A stretch of 64,000 nt of DNA from Panagrolaimus kolymaensis (GCA_028622995.1 JAJQJQ010000005.1:3720001-3784000); one strand, 5' to 3'; counted from the first letter of the stretch, positions 1-12,599 are shown. Numbers and translations are program-made. Notes: a model not told the origin generated them from the letters alone.

Positions 1-1906
1 AATAAACTTTGCAAGTTTGGTTGGACGAAGTTTACTTTTTGTTACTATCAGCAACAAAAAAATCCAAATCACAAAAGCATTATTTATTTTAGTCAAGTTT
101 TTGCAAGTTAATTTTGACATTGTCACACCTTCATGATGCTCTTGAGCTACAGTATTCTTTCTTTACAATCTTATTGAAAATTTTTGAAACTCGAAAGAAA
201 GTAAAAACAAGCGGTCAACAAGCACATTACAATTTTCTTTATGCTGCTTCTTTTTCATCTATTCCTTTCTGACCACTCTCAATTGGTGGTGGGGCAAATC
301 AAATTGCCAACCAAAATAATAAACCAAAACGATTTTGATGTAAAAATGTAACAGCAACTGTTGTTGCTTCTTTTTCATTTCAAAAAACATTGATGCTGAA
401 ACATTAAAAAAAATTCCAGTAGCAAGAAGCAAGCATTTCGATGTTACATTCATCGAATTTTTTGGCAAATAATAAATCTTGTAAGAATTAAATTTTTTGC
501 CGAAAGGAAACTTTTTTTGCGCATTAAAATAAATTTTGTACAAAAAGGATTGCCGCATTCTTTTCCTTTATTTCATTTTATGTTTCATTGTAAAAACGTC
601 AAAAAACTGGACATTTTAAATAAAAGTAATTTAAAGATGTTGTTTAATTTTAATGGCAACAACACAAGAAAGAAGAGGGAAGAAAACAAGATTGTTTCAA
701 TCAAAAATAATGAAAATCAAAAGAAAAAATGCAACATTTTTATAATTAGTTTTTTGAACGAATAAACGAAAGAAGCGTTCAGTGATGTCCGTGAAAAAAA
801 AGATGATGAAGGTGCATTTTAATTACTTTTAAAAATTTTAGACGAACGACTTCAATCAGGAACGGTTTTCGAATTTATTTTTATTTATTTTAAGCCGCCG
901 CTCTGATCAGTTTTTGTTTGATGTTGTTCCATTTCATGCTGTTTTTATGATTGCGCATTTATCCTTGAAACAAAGAATTCATTTTTCAATTAATCATTAG
1001 AAAATTTAAAATCAATTTGTTTGTTGTTGCTATTTTTATTCAAAGATTCTTCTTTTTTTGTTATTCGTTATGTTAGAGTTTCAAAGTAAAAGAAAATCAA
1101 AGCCAAAAATGCGCTCCAAATTGAAAGGCTTAAAAAATCTAGCCATTGCTAGTTGGTACCGCTACAGCTACAGTAAACTCTAATCCCACAAAAAACAGCC
1201 CTCTTCTTTAATCGCCATTTGTAAAAAATCAAGCAGCAATAAACTCACTATTATTATCAATTTATTAAAATCGAGCATTTCTTCAATTATAAACATCAAT
1301 TTAAAAAATGAAGGAAAAACCCATCTAATTATTACTTTTACTTTTTTATCAGAAACTAAAACAACGACAGTTAAGATGTTACGATTGATTTTAGCGCAAG
1401 CATTTTGAATTATCTCTGTGGATTGAGGTTAAAGTATGGTTGGCATGCATGCAATGTTAATCAAAACTGAATAGTGTATTGTTCATCGTTTTGCTATTCA
1501 TCCTTATTAGCGTCTGAATCATTTCCAAATATTTCTGCTCTGGCTGATGATAATAACAACAAGAGAATCAGGCTTTAGTTAATTGATTTGAATAATCGAT
1601 AAAATAAAAAGTCCACACACTAATAATAATAAATGAACAAGTTAAGATTTTTCTTCTTCCATAAAATGTTATGCTAACAAAAAGGTAACCAAAAACTGAT
1701 TCAAAAGGTTTTTTTTTACTTGAAACCATCTTCGCTCAATCAAAGTCGAGTAAATTGAAATTGGAAAAAGATCACATAACTAACATTTATTAATACATGT
1801 TTCTTTTTTAAAATTTTATTACAACAAAAAAACTTAATATAATCAAAAATTCATACATGAAACAAAAAACAATTGCAAAATTATCGATGACTTATTCAAA
1901 TGAAGG
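1..1906. other. Noncoding flank, no gene seen
   Basis: AT-rich sequence with many homopolymer runs. Open frames here are short, low in complexity and show no family match. It lies 3' of the minus-strand WW gene. I see no RNA gene or repeat array in it. Confidence 0.6.
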
Positions 1907-3150
1907 TTAATCATCATTATCATATGATTGAGAGCCGCGTCGATTATGTTGTGACCAGGAGCTGCGAGGACGAAGAGGAGAATTTCTGGGGTCTTTTACA
2001 TGTCGGTCATATGATGAAGAGCAGCGTCGATTATGATGGTATGAGGAGCTCCGACGATGAAGAGGAGATTTCCTGGAATCTTTAACATATCGATCAGGAG
2101 AGCGGCGTCGATGATACGAGGAGCTGTTAAGATGAATAGGAGATTTTTTGGAGTCTTTAACATATCGATCAGATGCAGGAGAGCGGCGTCGATTATTATG
2201 ATAGGAGGAGCTGCGAAAATCAAGAGGAGAATTTTTGAAGCTTTTAACATATCGATCAGGAGAGCGGTGTCGATTATGATGATACGAGGTGCTGCGAAGA
2301 TGAAAAGGAGATTTTTTGAAGTCTTTAACATATGGTGCACTGCGTAGTCGATTATGCTGAGACAAGGAGCTGAGAACACGGAGAGGAGATTTTTGTGAAT
2401 CTTTAACATATCGATCATCATATTCACAAGATTTCTTCTGATCAGGAGACGGGCTTCGTTCCTTTTTGAAGACATCAAAAACTGAGGTTTCATTAGTATG
2501 TGAAGTATTATTTTCATTTCCTAAAAATTAACCATCATGTAACTACACATAAACATATTAATAAACATGAATAGTAACAACAACAAAAAAGAATAGCTTA
2601 CCAGGTGATAGTCCTTTGTTAATCGAAAGGTTGACATCAGAATGATTGTAAGGAACAAGAGATAGTTGAGAATATTCAGTTTTTTCAGGTTGAGTGTTGA
2701 TGTTTTCACCATTTGTATCATCTTCATCTGTTTGAGGAACTTCATTAACTGGAGATCCATCATTTATTGGAGTTTTATTCTCATCATAAACATATGTAAT
2801 TATGACTTTGCCTGGTGGTCCAAGGTTAATCAAATAGTCGACATCAGGATGACCATAAAGTTCTGGAGGACGTTGCCATTTCGAACTTTTGGTTTTTGAA
2901 TTATGATAGAACATTTTATCATCTCCAGTCCAAACAAGATGCCATGAAGTACCTGAAAGAATTTAATTACTAAAAATCTAAAATTAAACATAAAATACAT
3001 ACAAGCAAGGTGACGACTAGCAACAGGACGCTTTATATCCGCGATTTGATGAATATTTTTTTGCGGATTAGCCAGCGTAGACGAACTTGCATCCAAGCTA
3101 GCATAAGGATTTGAGGCAGCTACTTCATCGTCATTCTCATAGTTAAACAT
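1907..3150 (-). CDS. TCERG1/CA150-like WW-domain protein with RS-type repeat tail
   Basis: Three exons read from 3150 down. Exon 1 (3150-3003) ends RPVASRHLA; the intron (3002-2953) joins it to exon 2, which opens with TSWHLVWTGDDK. Exon 2 holds one WW domain (about residues 50-85: TSWHLVW, FYHN, SKWQRPPEL) followed by DVDYLI. Order and spacing match the last WW domain of the transcription elongation/splicing factor TCERG1, which binds proline-rich partners and RNA polymerase II complexes. A GTAAGC donor near 2600 joins exon 3 (about 2519-1907), a basic Ser/Arg/Tyr-rich tail of about 200 residues with a repeating unit like DRYVKDSKKSPLHRRSSSYH. TCERG1 proper has three WW and several FF domains; none of the FF repeats is seen, so this is a short paralogue or a different RS protein that took up the WW domain. 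A nuclear, splicing-linked role is inferred. Confidence 0.72.
1925..2430 (-). repeat. Coding tandem repeat, RS-type tail
   Basis: About seven imperfect units of roughly 60-75 bases inside the WW-protein gene. Each encodes about 22-28 residues built around RYVKD, KSPL, RSSSYH and NRRRSP. The units differ by small in-frame insertions, so the tail has grown by duplication while the frame was kept. The reverse frame is also open because of the repeat composition; that is a shadow. Confidence 0.7.
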
Positions 3151-3687
3151 GATGATGTTAATTTGATTCTAAAACGAAGAATATGATTTTGATGGATAAG
3201 AGATTGAAAATGAAAAAAATAGTAACGGAAAAGCTAACACGATTTTTGTTAAAAGAATCAAGCAAATTTTCTTTCCTAAATTTGAATCAAGCAATGAATG
3301 CTTGATTCAGCGAGTAAGGGTAGTCTATGTAACATTTAGCCAAAATAATTTGAATTGCTTCAAAGATTTTTGATAACCGGTCAAACATTTATTCCTTATT
3401 GAAGCTTCGTTTATCAACAAACCAACCAACTTTTCGGGTGGAAGTAAAATTCGTGATTACACCCATCGAAAATATTTTTTAAATAATGATGCTCCTTAAC
3501 CTTTCACAATTAAAGAAAAGCATGACTTATAACTTTTAACAAGTTTGCAAAACTCTTTGATCAACAAATAAAAAAATGGAGGGAAGTAACCTTATCTTCT
3601 ACGAATGGGATCAAATGGCTTTAATCATTTAATGTTTGTTTTCCCCAATATTTTGTGTTGGTAATATATGATTTTTATACAACTTTA
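3151..3687. other. Intergenic between WW gene and Sre receptor
   Basis: AT-rich; it holds the promoter side of the WW gene and the 3' end of the Sre gene. No further gene or motif is recognised. Confidence 0.5.
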
Positions 3688-5296
3688 TTAATTCCAAGCA
3701 TTATGAAGCATTTGAAAATGTTTATTTTTAGTGTCGATGGTCGTGGTAGTGTATTGATCCCTGATTCGATGAATATTGTTATTTTCTTTTGGTCGTCGAA
3801 AGCAACACCACCAAAATCGTTTTTGTAAAAGGAAAGGAGTAAAAATTATTACAGTAATAAGGATGTAAAGCGTTGAAAATATTGCGTTTATCTAAAACTA
3901 TTTACTCATATTTTAAAGCAAGTACAAATCTTACGGCATGAAACAATAAACTATGATATTGAGCAATAGCAAAATTAATATTCATACATAGCATAAATGT
4001 GGCGGATAAAATGCTGAGTAAATGTACGGTAAATACAAGAGGAAATTGAACTTTTAAAAGTCGAAGATTTTCAGCGAGCTAAAAAAAGAAAGTAAATTTT
4101 TCTTAAAACACGAATTGGATGGATTAAAAAGGTACGATTAATTTTATATTTGTATCACCAATTTTTCATGGAACAGAGCTAGTTGTTAGTAAATATAAAA
4201 ACTCTTCGATTTCGCTTTTTTTTTAAACAAATTACTGTAGTTATAATGGAAAGCCTTTGTTCGTTTGTTATTACTCATTTTATTTCAAAAAAGGTTATCA
4301 CTTTTTTTTCACAAGTCTGGGTGTCTTTTTTTTCTTCTGGTGTAAACAGAATTTATTCCAGATGTTATATCTCTAAGTGTAAAAAGGTCAAAGATACCAC
4401 CACGCGTGAATCGGTAATGACTTTTTAAAATGGAAAATTTACTTCCCAAATTTAAATATGCAAAAAAAAAGATTTGAAAACTTCGGTAGCTAAGAACTCG
4501 AAAAGCTTACTTGATATCTTTGAGTTAAAGATAAATTTAAATTTTGTCGTTTCTTATTTAATTGTTGATTCCATAATCGAATGGAAATTGAAGTCTAAAA
4601 ATTTTTTTATTTGTTTGTAAAAGAAAGGAATTTTTTGTTTTACCAAAATAGCGGTAATATCAATCGTTAAAACAATAGTTATGTAAGCAAGAGAAATATG
4701 TTTGGTTAAAAAATAAACATAATCAAGTGTGATGGTTCCAAGAAGCTGAAAAGGAAGGAAATTAAAATGATGGAGTGAGTAACGAAAACGAATATTATAT
4801 TTATGGAACTGGCATTAAAAAGTTTTTCCATTTCTCGAACTTTCGTTTTAACCTTTTTTGAGAAATATGCTACTACCGTAATCAAATTAAAACCTCTTAC
4901 CCAAATCGAAACTAATACCACTGAAAATCCTGTAGCTTGTCGCTTCTCATATGAATCCAATTGGATTGTGGCTACAGTACGCTCAACTCCGATTAAAAAT
5001 AAAATAATTCGATTAGAAAATACTCCAAAAAAAGTTAAAATTCTTCCAATTGTATCAATATTGATAGTATTAACCAAAACAATTTTTTCTGTTTTCCAAA
5101 CGGTTATCATAAAAATTAATTGTCCAATATGTTGAAGAAGGATTCCAAAAAATAAAAGCAACATTAAACATTTAATATTAAAATGAGGAAATATTCTTTT
5201 ATTACAAAAATAAAACGATGCAATACTTAAAAAAATATTAATAATATCAAAAATTCCCGTGAAATAAATCAATGAAGATTCAACCGAGTCCAGCAT
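3688..5296 (-). CDS. Sre-type serpentine chemoreceptor (7TM GPCR)
   Basis: Starts at MLDSVESS (5296). Exon 1 carries the first hydrophobic segments and the ERTVATIQLDSYE motif after TM3. The intron near 4792-4748 leads to LLGTITLDYVYFL; a second short intron (about 4640-4595) leads to LWNQQLNKKRQNLNLSLTQRYQ. A longer intron (4507 to about 4079) leads to LAENLRLLKVQFPLVFT with TM6, and a last intron joins FHA to INAIFSTLYILITVIIF (TM7) and a basic tail ending NAWN at 3690. The joined LTQRYQ-LAENLRLLK is the signature of the nematode Sre family. Such receptors sit in sensory cilia membranes and detect odorants; the ligand is unknown. Splice sites are my reading; all junctions keep frame and restore seven hydrophobic segments, so the gene looks intact. 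Confidence 0.75.
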
Positions 5297-5911
5297 TTTT
5301 TAGTTCTATTTTAAAAATGAGTTTAGTTTTTTTGATTTTGTTTTTTATTTGATTTTTAAAACTCCCATAATAAAAAAGCTTTGTCTTCTATCTTGGTGTT
5401 TGAAAAACTGCGCAGGTGAATAACAACGATTTTAAAGAAAATGAATACGTAAAATCTAATAAACAACATGAGAATATTATTATTATAAAATTTGTTTCTT
5501 ATGTGTACTTTTTGTAAGCACCTTGAACGTTTTCTAATCTTTTTTGTACCACAACTCACTAACAAACATATGTAATAAAAAGCAATAAAACGATAGTCAG
5601 ATATTTTATTCTAAAAAATGTGCAATAAATTACTAAACCATAAATTAATGTTTTCTTTGAAAAGGGTAATAAATTACAAATGACTACTTTGGTTTTATAG
5701 GTTACGCAGTAAGCTGTAAATAAATTATACACATAAGCTAAATGCTCAAAATTGTATTAAAGTGGATACGGTAATGAGACACGATAAAAGCCAATATTAT
5801 TTTATATTTATACAAGTCACAAAAAAATAAACAAATGATAACAATAGAAAAGTGATGAAACAACCCGTTAAAGGGAAAACAAAAATAAAAAAAGAGAACA
5901 TTAATAGGATA
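5297..5911. other. Intergenic, nothing recognised
   Basis: AT-rich sequence with one short minus-strand open frame near 5356-5565 that has no recognisable domain and no splice context. It probably includes the Sre promoter and the 3' region of the zinc-finger gene below. Confidence 0.5.
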
Positions 5912-7227
5912 TTATTCTTCAACGACGACTTGTTCTTCTTCAATTGAAATAGAAGTTTCTTGGAGAGGAGCATATTTCGCAAGAACGGCTTCTAAATCAG
6001 CAGTAAATTGTGAATGAATATGGCCATCTGCTGGAAGATAATAGGCGAGATTCTGAAACGAATTCAAGAGCTCATTGACATGTTGTTGAAATGCTGCTGT
6101 TTGATCTTCCGTTGTTGGATTATCATATTCATTATTTTCAAAATCATGTTCAGCATCTGGATGTTGTTGTTGCTGCCACCGAACAGCAAAAGGTAGTTTA
6201 GGTACATCATCATTTAGTATGGAAGATGAAGATAATTCATCTTGAGATTCGAGAGTTTTCCTAAAAGCAGCTATTATTAGAAGCGAAAGAGATAGGAAGA
6301 CTAAAACTTACTTAAAAACATAAAGATCTTCTTCAGTATCAATAAAAAATAATTCAGGATGAACTTTCGTTCGATGTCTCGTTCTGCTTGCAACTGATTT
6401 GAAAACCTTTTCACAATCATCTCCTCCACATGCCAATAATTCCACAGGTTTATCATGTTTTTGAGATGAAACACCATCTTTATTTTCGGTATCATCTGTT
6501 CTTTCAACATCAACCATATCATCATCTTGAAATAGCTCAGGCTTAACCATGGCTGTTGAAGGAATTGATTCAGGATTTTGTATTTCTTCTGACATTTCAC
6601 TTGTTTGCAAATCTTTAGCTAACTTCTTTCTTCCAAGTTGATAATTTAGCATTAATCCACGCTTCCTTGCATTAAATCCGTTTCCAACTTGATTCAAAAT
6701 GGTTTGAGCTCGTCGCCTTGTTTCAGCATCCAAATGACCTGAAATTTATGCCGATGAAATCAGATGATAAAGCCTTAAAACATACCATATTTCCCATTGT
6801 CTTCTTCAAAAAATGTTAACATTTTTACATACTTTGCCATCGGACGCTCCGGATTAGTTCTCATATCCATATTAGCTTCTAAAATAGCACGTTTTGCATA
6901 AACGCTACTAGTTTCACATTCAGGATTCGTTTCAAATGAGCAAATATGTTCACCATAAGGAAAATCGGGATCATTCATAAAATGTTCATTTTGTATGTAA
7001 ATTCTTGCAGGAACACCAATACTTCCAGCACCAGAGCGTTTAGATTTTTCATTCACGGATTTACATCGAACACATCGATAAACTTGACAACCAGAAACAC
7101 GATTTTCTTTATGAAAGAACCATTCAGATGATCGACCAGGAAATCTTTTGGAATCATAGATTACAACAGAATGTTTGTGTTGAAGTGATGGTAAAGAAAC
7201 TTCAACAGGAGCAAAAACTTCCATCAT
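5912..7227 (-). CDS. Zinc-finger protein: FLYWCH-like Cys/His domain plus C2H2 finger
   Basis: The start is the Met at 7227 (MMEVFAPVEVSL); the TTTTTTTAG just upstream would be a 5' splice or trans-splice acceptor. The N-terminal part has FPGRSSEWFF, YRCVRCKSVN and, after about 45 residues, GEHICSF. This order of aromatic, C-x2-C and H-x-C resembles FLYWCH/GCM-type zinc folds common in nematode proteins and in Mutator-like transposase N-termini. Exon 2 is charged and ends with one C2H2 finger, LLACGGDDCEKVFKSVAS then RHRTKVH (C-x4-C-x12-H-x4-H). The last exon (about 6258-5912) encodes an acidic, Gln-rich tail ending EEEQVVVEE. DNA binding is likely from the fingers, but the specific role is unknown. 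The link to transposase N-termini is only a resemblance; no catalytic domain is present. Confidence 0.6.
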
Positions 7228-7988
7228 TCTCTCTAAAAAAAACACACAAATTAAATTCACAAAAATACGAAATCATCTAAATCTGTTAAAAAATCAATCA
7301 ATAATGACCAAAGACCATGCAGCGGAAAATTTTCATGGATTTAGAATGGTTTATTAGTTTTAAAAGATGGGTTATAGGCTAAATAAAAGATGGATAAGGT
7401 TTTAGTAATATTTTTTGGATAAAAACGTGTATAAAAATTGTAATATGAAGCAGATGGAAACAAAGTACAGTTGGCAATCAGCCAAATTGTTGTCTCTTTC
7501 CTATGTCACCCAATGCCAAAAAATGCATTCAAACCTTTGAAATAAAATTACACCAAAGCTTTTCATTCATCACCAAATATTTGAAAGTTAGTGCAAGTTT
7601 GAAATTCTGCAAAACTGTTTTTGACATTAAAAACTTGTAAGAAACTTGCAAAAGTAAATTATCATGTTTAGTATCATATTGTATGCTTTCAGTAAGCAAA
7701 AAAGTTATTCATTAACTTTTACTTTCATCACGTTTCCATCAATGTGGCAAACATTAGGTCGCTTGCTTAGTTATGTTCGATATCAAAGTAAAAACCGTTT
7801 ATTTCAAATAATCAACCCAATGAAAAAACATAAAAAAGAAATTGCAAAATAAAAAAATAAACAAGAACAATGTAAAAGAAAAAACAGTAAGTGAGCAAAA
7901 TAGAGAATAAGAGAAAAATCTCAGAGATCCTGAGAGATAAGATCAAGACTTTTGATACACGAACACAAACAAACAAGAATTCAAGAAA
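7228..7988. other. Intergenic between zinc-finger gene and rnr-1 3' end
   Basis: AT-rich. A plus-strand open frame of about 60 codons near 7664 has no supporting feature. It should contain the promoter of the zinc-finger gene; no specific site is recognised. Confidence 0.5.
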
Positions 7989-10728
7989 TTAGCCGCTGCA
8001 CATGAGACATCCTTCATCATCTTCATTGTTGATGTAACGGCTGCTGGTATTGAGAGCTTTCGGAGGATTTTCTTTTTCAATCAAAGTAGCAGAAGCTGGA
8101 CGATTTTCACATGTTGATGTTGGCTTTAATGCGTTTTTATCAACAGTAAATTGAACGGCATCAACGGCTGGACGAGATCTCAAATAATACATACCAGTTT
8201 TAAGACCCTAAAAATTATAAGAGTAATAATAGGAAACAAAAACAAAGCTGAAAGAATACCTTTTCCCAAGCATAAAAGTGCATTGAAGTACATTTTGAAT
8301 AAGCAGGTGAAGCCATATGAAGATTGAGTGATTGAGATTGATCAATATAAGCAGCACGATCAGCAGCCATATCAATGATGTCACGTTGAGAGATTTCCCA
8401 AACAGTTTTATAAAGTTCTTTCAGATCATCAGGTATTCCAGGAATGCGTTGAACTGAGCCACCTTCAGAGATCAACCAATTTTTAGTGTCTTCATTCCAA
8501 AGGTCGCGATCAACAAGATCTTTCATTAAATGAGGATTAACTATTTGGAAGTCACCAGAGAGAACACGACGACTGTAAACATTGGAAGTATAAGGTTCAA
8601 CGCTTTCATTGTTACCAAGCATTTGAGCGGTGGAAGCTGTAGGCATTGGAGCAACAAGAAGAGAATTTCGAACACCATGTTTAGCAATCTTTTGACGTAA
8701 TGCATCCCAATCCCAGAGATTTGATGGAGTAACATTCCACATATCTTGTTGGAGAATGCCTTTGGAAACTGGAGAACCTTCATATGTTTCATAAGGACCA
8801 TATTTTTCAGCTAATTCACAACTTGCTTCAAGACCAGCATGATAGATTGTTTCGAAAATGCGCTTATTGACTTCTTTTGCTTGATCAGAAGCAAAAGGTA
8901 AACGCATAAGTTGGAAAGCATCAGCAAGACCTTGAACACCCATACCAATAGGACGATGACGTTTATTTGATCTTTCAGCTTGAGGAACAGGATAATAAGT
9001 GACATCAATGATCTTATTGAGATTAACAGTAACAACCTTGGTAATTTCATGAAGTTTTGAATAATCAAATTCTCGTTCAGCTGTGACATATCGAGGAAGA
9101 GCAAGTGAAGCAAGATTGCAAACAGCGACTTCATCAGGTGAAGAATATTCAACGATTTCAGTGCAAAGATTACTGCATTTGATTGTTCCAAGATTCTGTT
9201 GATTACTTTTACGATTGCAGGCATCCTTATAAAGCATATAAGGCGTGCCAGTTTCTATTTGTGATACCAAGATTGCTGAAAAATTAGATGTTTAGTTGTT
9301 ATGTTCTTAAAAAAGACAATAAAAAAACTCACCTTTCCACAATTCACGAGCATTGATTTGTTTACGGTATCGCTTTTCAGCTTCATATTTAGTGTAAAGA
9401 GTTTCAAATTCTTCACCCCAACAATCGTCAAGACCAGGACATTCATGAGGGCACATAAGAGACCATTTTCCATCGACTTTGACTCGCTTCATGAAAAGAT
9501 CAGGAATCCAAAGAGCAAAGAAAAGATCACGAGCTCTTTCTTCTTCACATCCTGTATTTTTTTTGAGTTCAATAAATTCCATAACGTCAGCATGCCATGG
9601 TTCAAGATATATGGCAAAAGCACCAGGACGCTAAAAAAATTAAAAGGTATTAATGATAATATTATGATAAACAAACCTTGTTACCACCTTGATCAACATA
9701 ACGAGCAGCATTATTATAAACACGAAGCATAGGTATTAAACCATTTGAAGTTCCATTGGTACCAGCAATATCAGAACCAAAAGCACGAATTTTATGAACA
9801 TTAAGACCAATTCCGCCAGCGGATTTTGAGATACGAGCACAAGTTTTAAGGGTTTCAAATATGCCTTCAATTGAATCTTCTTCTATTGTCAAAAGGAAGC
9901 AGGATGAAAGTTGAGGGAAGTTTGTACCAGCATTGAAAAGTGTAGGTGAAGCATGAGTAAACCATTTGTCGGACATGAGGTTGTAAGTCTAAAAGCAAAT
10001 AATAAGAAAATGAAGATAAAATAAAACAAAACTTACATGGATAGCAGAGTCAATGTCATCTTTGTGAATCCCAACAGCAACACGCATTAACATATGTTGT
10101 GGACGTTCAACAACTCGCTGGTTCATCTTCAAAAGATAAGAGCGTTGAAGAGTTTTAAAGCCAAAATAAGTGTAAGCAAAATCCCGATCATAAATTATGG
10201 CGCTATTGAGGCGTTCAGCATTGGTAATCACGATGTCGAGGATTTCTTTGCTGATCATTGGCTTGTGTTTTCCAGTTGCAGAATGACGACAATCATACAA
10301 ATCTTGCATAACTTCGCTGAAAACCTTTTTGGTTTGTTTATGAAGATTGGAGACGGCGATACGAGCAGCAAGAAGAGCATAATCAGGATGCTTGGTGGTC
10401 ATGGAAGCAGCAACTTCTGCAGCAAGATTATCAAGTTCGACAGTTGTAACACCTTTATAAACACCACCAACAACTTTGAGCATGACTTGAATCTGAAAAG
10501 AAAAAATAATAAAATGAATGATTTAATTGAGATGAACTTACAGGATCCACATGATCTTGATTGAGACCATAACATAGCTTGCTAATTCTTGAGGTGATTT
10601 TATCCAGTAGTAAAGTTTCTTTGCGACCATCTAAAATGTAACAAGATTAGAGGATTAGATAAATGATGAGAGATAACCTTACCTCTTTTGATGATATAAG
10701 TGCTCATTTGCTTTGTGAAAGAAGCCAT
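7989..10728 (-). CDS. rnr-1: Ribonucleoside-diphosphate reductase large subunit (class I, R1)
   Basis: The large (alpha) subunit of cytosolic ribonucleotide reductase, which reduces NDPs to dNDPs for DNA synthesis with the small radical-bearing subunit. About seven exons: 10728-10683, about 10631-10543, 10494-10036, 9989-9676, 9632-9332, about 9276-8261 and about 8208-7989. The N-terminus (MSTYIIKR joined to [12 protein letters not shown]) is the ATP-cone allosteric domain. Catalytic residues are present: [25 protein letters not shown] (Asn, radical Cys, Glu) and [10 protein letters not shown] give the redox pair and thiyl site. [19 protein letters not shown] and the C-terminal GCLMCSG (swinging-arm cysteines) are also intact. 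Length, about 790 residues, is normal. No break is seen. Upstream E2F-like sites suggest S-phase control. This is an essential host gene and anchors the region as ordinary chromosome. Confidence 0.97.
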
Positions 10729-10924
10729 GATGAGGTATTGCTTGTTTGTTTGTTTGTGAAACAAAAAGTCTAAAAAACAACAACCAGTTAGTGAAATAAA
10801 AAAAAAGCACGAAAGAGGGTTATTGAAATAAAATCTTTCCAAAAAAAGCTTTCAACTTTGTTTTGGACGCAAGCAAGAAAAAAACTGATGAAATTTTTTT
10901 TTTCATTTAACATTGGCCGCGGCG

Positions 10925-10965
10925 TTTTGGCGCCAAAAATGGGAAACACCTCCTTTTCCGCGAAA
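10925..10965. promoter_or_regulatory. Two E2F-type sites upstream of rnr-1
   Basis: TTTTGGCGCCAAAA (10925-10938) is a perfect palindrome containing the E2F/DP consensus TTTSSCGC on both strands. TTTTCCGCGAAA (10954-10965) is a second close match. They lie about 200 bases upstream of the rnr-1 start codon. E2F control of ribonucleotide reductase at G1/S is established in animals; its use here is inferred from position. Confidence 0.65.
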
Positions 10966-11576
10966 TTTGAACGGTGAATGACCGATGAACGAACAAATTC
11001 AAAGATCTTCTTCGAAAACTATAATAAAAAAATGGAAAACCATAGCAAATTTCTTTCCCGCCTTTTTGTGACGTCAAAGCTTCCATTTTTTGTTGATGTA
11101 TTAGTTAGTTTGTGTGTACAAAAATGGAACAGCTGAGGGCGGGTAAAAAGGATTTATGAGTTTATGAATGGCGAAATTACATCCATTTGAATTTTTCTTT
11201 GCCATTGACCTTCGAATGATCTTTCGAAATTTTTACGACGTCATCAAAATAGCATTCACTTGACCAACAAAAATAAGAATGGAAGCAAGCAAAAAATTCA
11301 AATAAATTAAAACCTTGGAATGGTTTGATGCAAACAAAAAATCTTGAAAGTGCTACTTCATACATATTATTTATTTTTAGCAATTTTGGCCTTTAAAATG
11401 AGAATCTTTTTTCTTTATATTTTATAATAAACTATTCCAATCTAATAAAAGAATTACTGTAATTAAAGGCAAAACCTTACAACGAACAAATTGTTTCTCC
11501 AATGTAAATGGAAAAATTGCGACTCATAAACTTGAAAATCCAAATAATCCTTTTATTAGTTTTTTTTATTTTTCAA
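10966..11576. other. Upstream region of rnr-1, no gene
   Basis: Apart from the E2F-like site near 11054 and a GC box near 11137, this is AT-rich sequence without a supportable gene. A minus-strand open frame near 11177-11383 is Cys/Phe-rich and has no family match. Confidence 0.5.
11054..11062. promoter_or_regulatory. Third E2F-like site
   Basis: TTTCCCGCC matches the TTTSSCGC core and lies in the same upstream region as the two sites at 10925-10965. A GGGCGGG box follows at 11137-11143. Single matches this short are weak alone; the cluster is the argument. Confidence 0.4.
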
Positions 11577-12362
11577 TTACATATGTTTATTTAAAAATGC
11601 TCCACGAGGTGAATAAATTTCTAATAGGCTAGTATTTTGTTCAGCACCAAAAACACCAAAAAGAATTAAACCTTCACGAATTTGATGACAAAGTTCCTAG
11701 AAATTTGATTCTTAAGAATTGATGGAAGTTATGATAATGGACTTACAGCGCTATCATTTAAAAGTAAAAACAAATCTGTGTAACGTTGAACACCTTTTTC
11801 CATTCCATAAATAGATGTCACATAATTATGATATTCAGAAATGAGATTGGTTTTAAAGTTTTTAGCTTCTTCGTTCATTGGATCCATTTGAATTACTAGA
11901 ATATATGACTTTCAAATTAGAGGAAATAAAGTGTTTTTGATGGATGGAATTAATTTGTTTTAGGGCTTCTTTGTTAATTACTGAAAGTTATTTACCTTGA
12001 CTTAATAAAATCATAATCACAGCTACACCAATATCCAATTCTTTGAGGTCGTGATTAACATATTTTCGAACCACATCCCTAATTTTTTTAATTGCATCCA
12101 CAAAATATCCATACATTCCATGATCCTTATTACTAAAAAATGCTTCAGGATTATTTATATCCACATGATATCCAAATCCTCCAGCAGCTTTGGTATCATC
12201 ATGTGGAAAAACTTGAAGAGTTATAATCATTTTAGTTAAACACATTAACCGAAAATTTATCACTTCTAATACATCTGTTTTAAATTGTTCTGATGAATCT
12301 CCAAAAAATGGAAAATGCGAATTTAAATTTAATTCCATAATGGAAAGAGAAATTTTTTCCAT
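11577..12362 (-). CDS. Possible nuclear-receptor ligand-binding-domain protein, no DNA-binding domain seen
   Basis: Exons read from MEKISLSIMEL at 12362. An upstream in-frame exon (DESIQASENPATCF, about 12507-12465) may extend the start but shows no Met in frame. The middle has LKELDIGVAVIMILLSQ, then across introns VQRYTDLFLLLNDSA and LCHQIREGLILFGVFG, ending with SLLEIYSP. The run of helices, the RYTDLF-like segment and the final LLEIY (similar to an AF-2 helix) fit a nematode nuclear receptor ligand-binding domain. The space upstream is only about 90 bases before the next gene's stop codon, so no zinc-finger exon fits nearby. It is either a DNA-binding-domain-less receptor, a fragment, or an unrelated helical protein. 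Family assignment is tentative. Confidence 0.42.
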
Positions 12363-12599
12363 TCTTCTATAAGTTTCTTGATCAATTGCTATTGACTAAA
12401 AATATTAATAATTAATTTTCTAAAACCAGGTTTGGAAACTACAAACTTCATTGGATGAAAAACAAGTAGCAGGATTTTCAGAAGCTTGAATTGATTCATC
12501 GTTAAAATAGAGCTATAACTAACTAATTTATTTTTATTTACTTATAAACAACATAATCAATATTAACAACAAAAATAAAATAACAACAAATTTATCACA

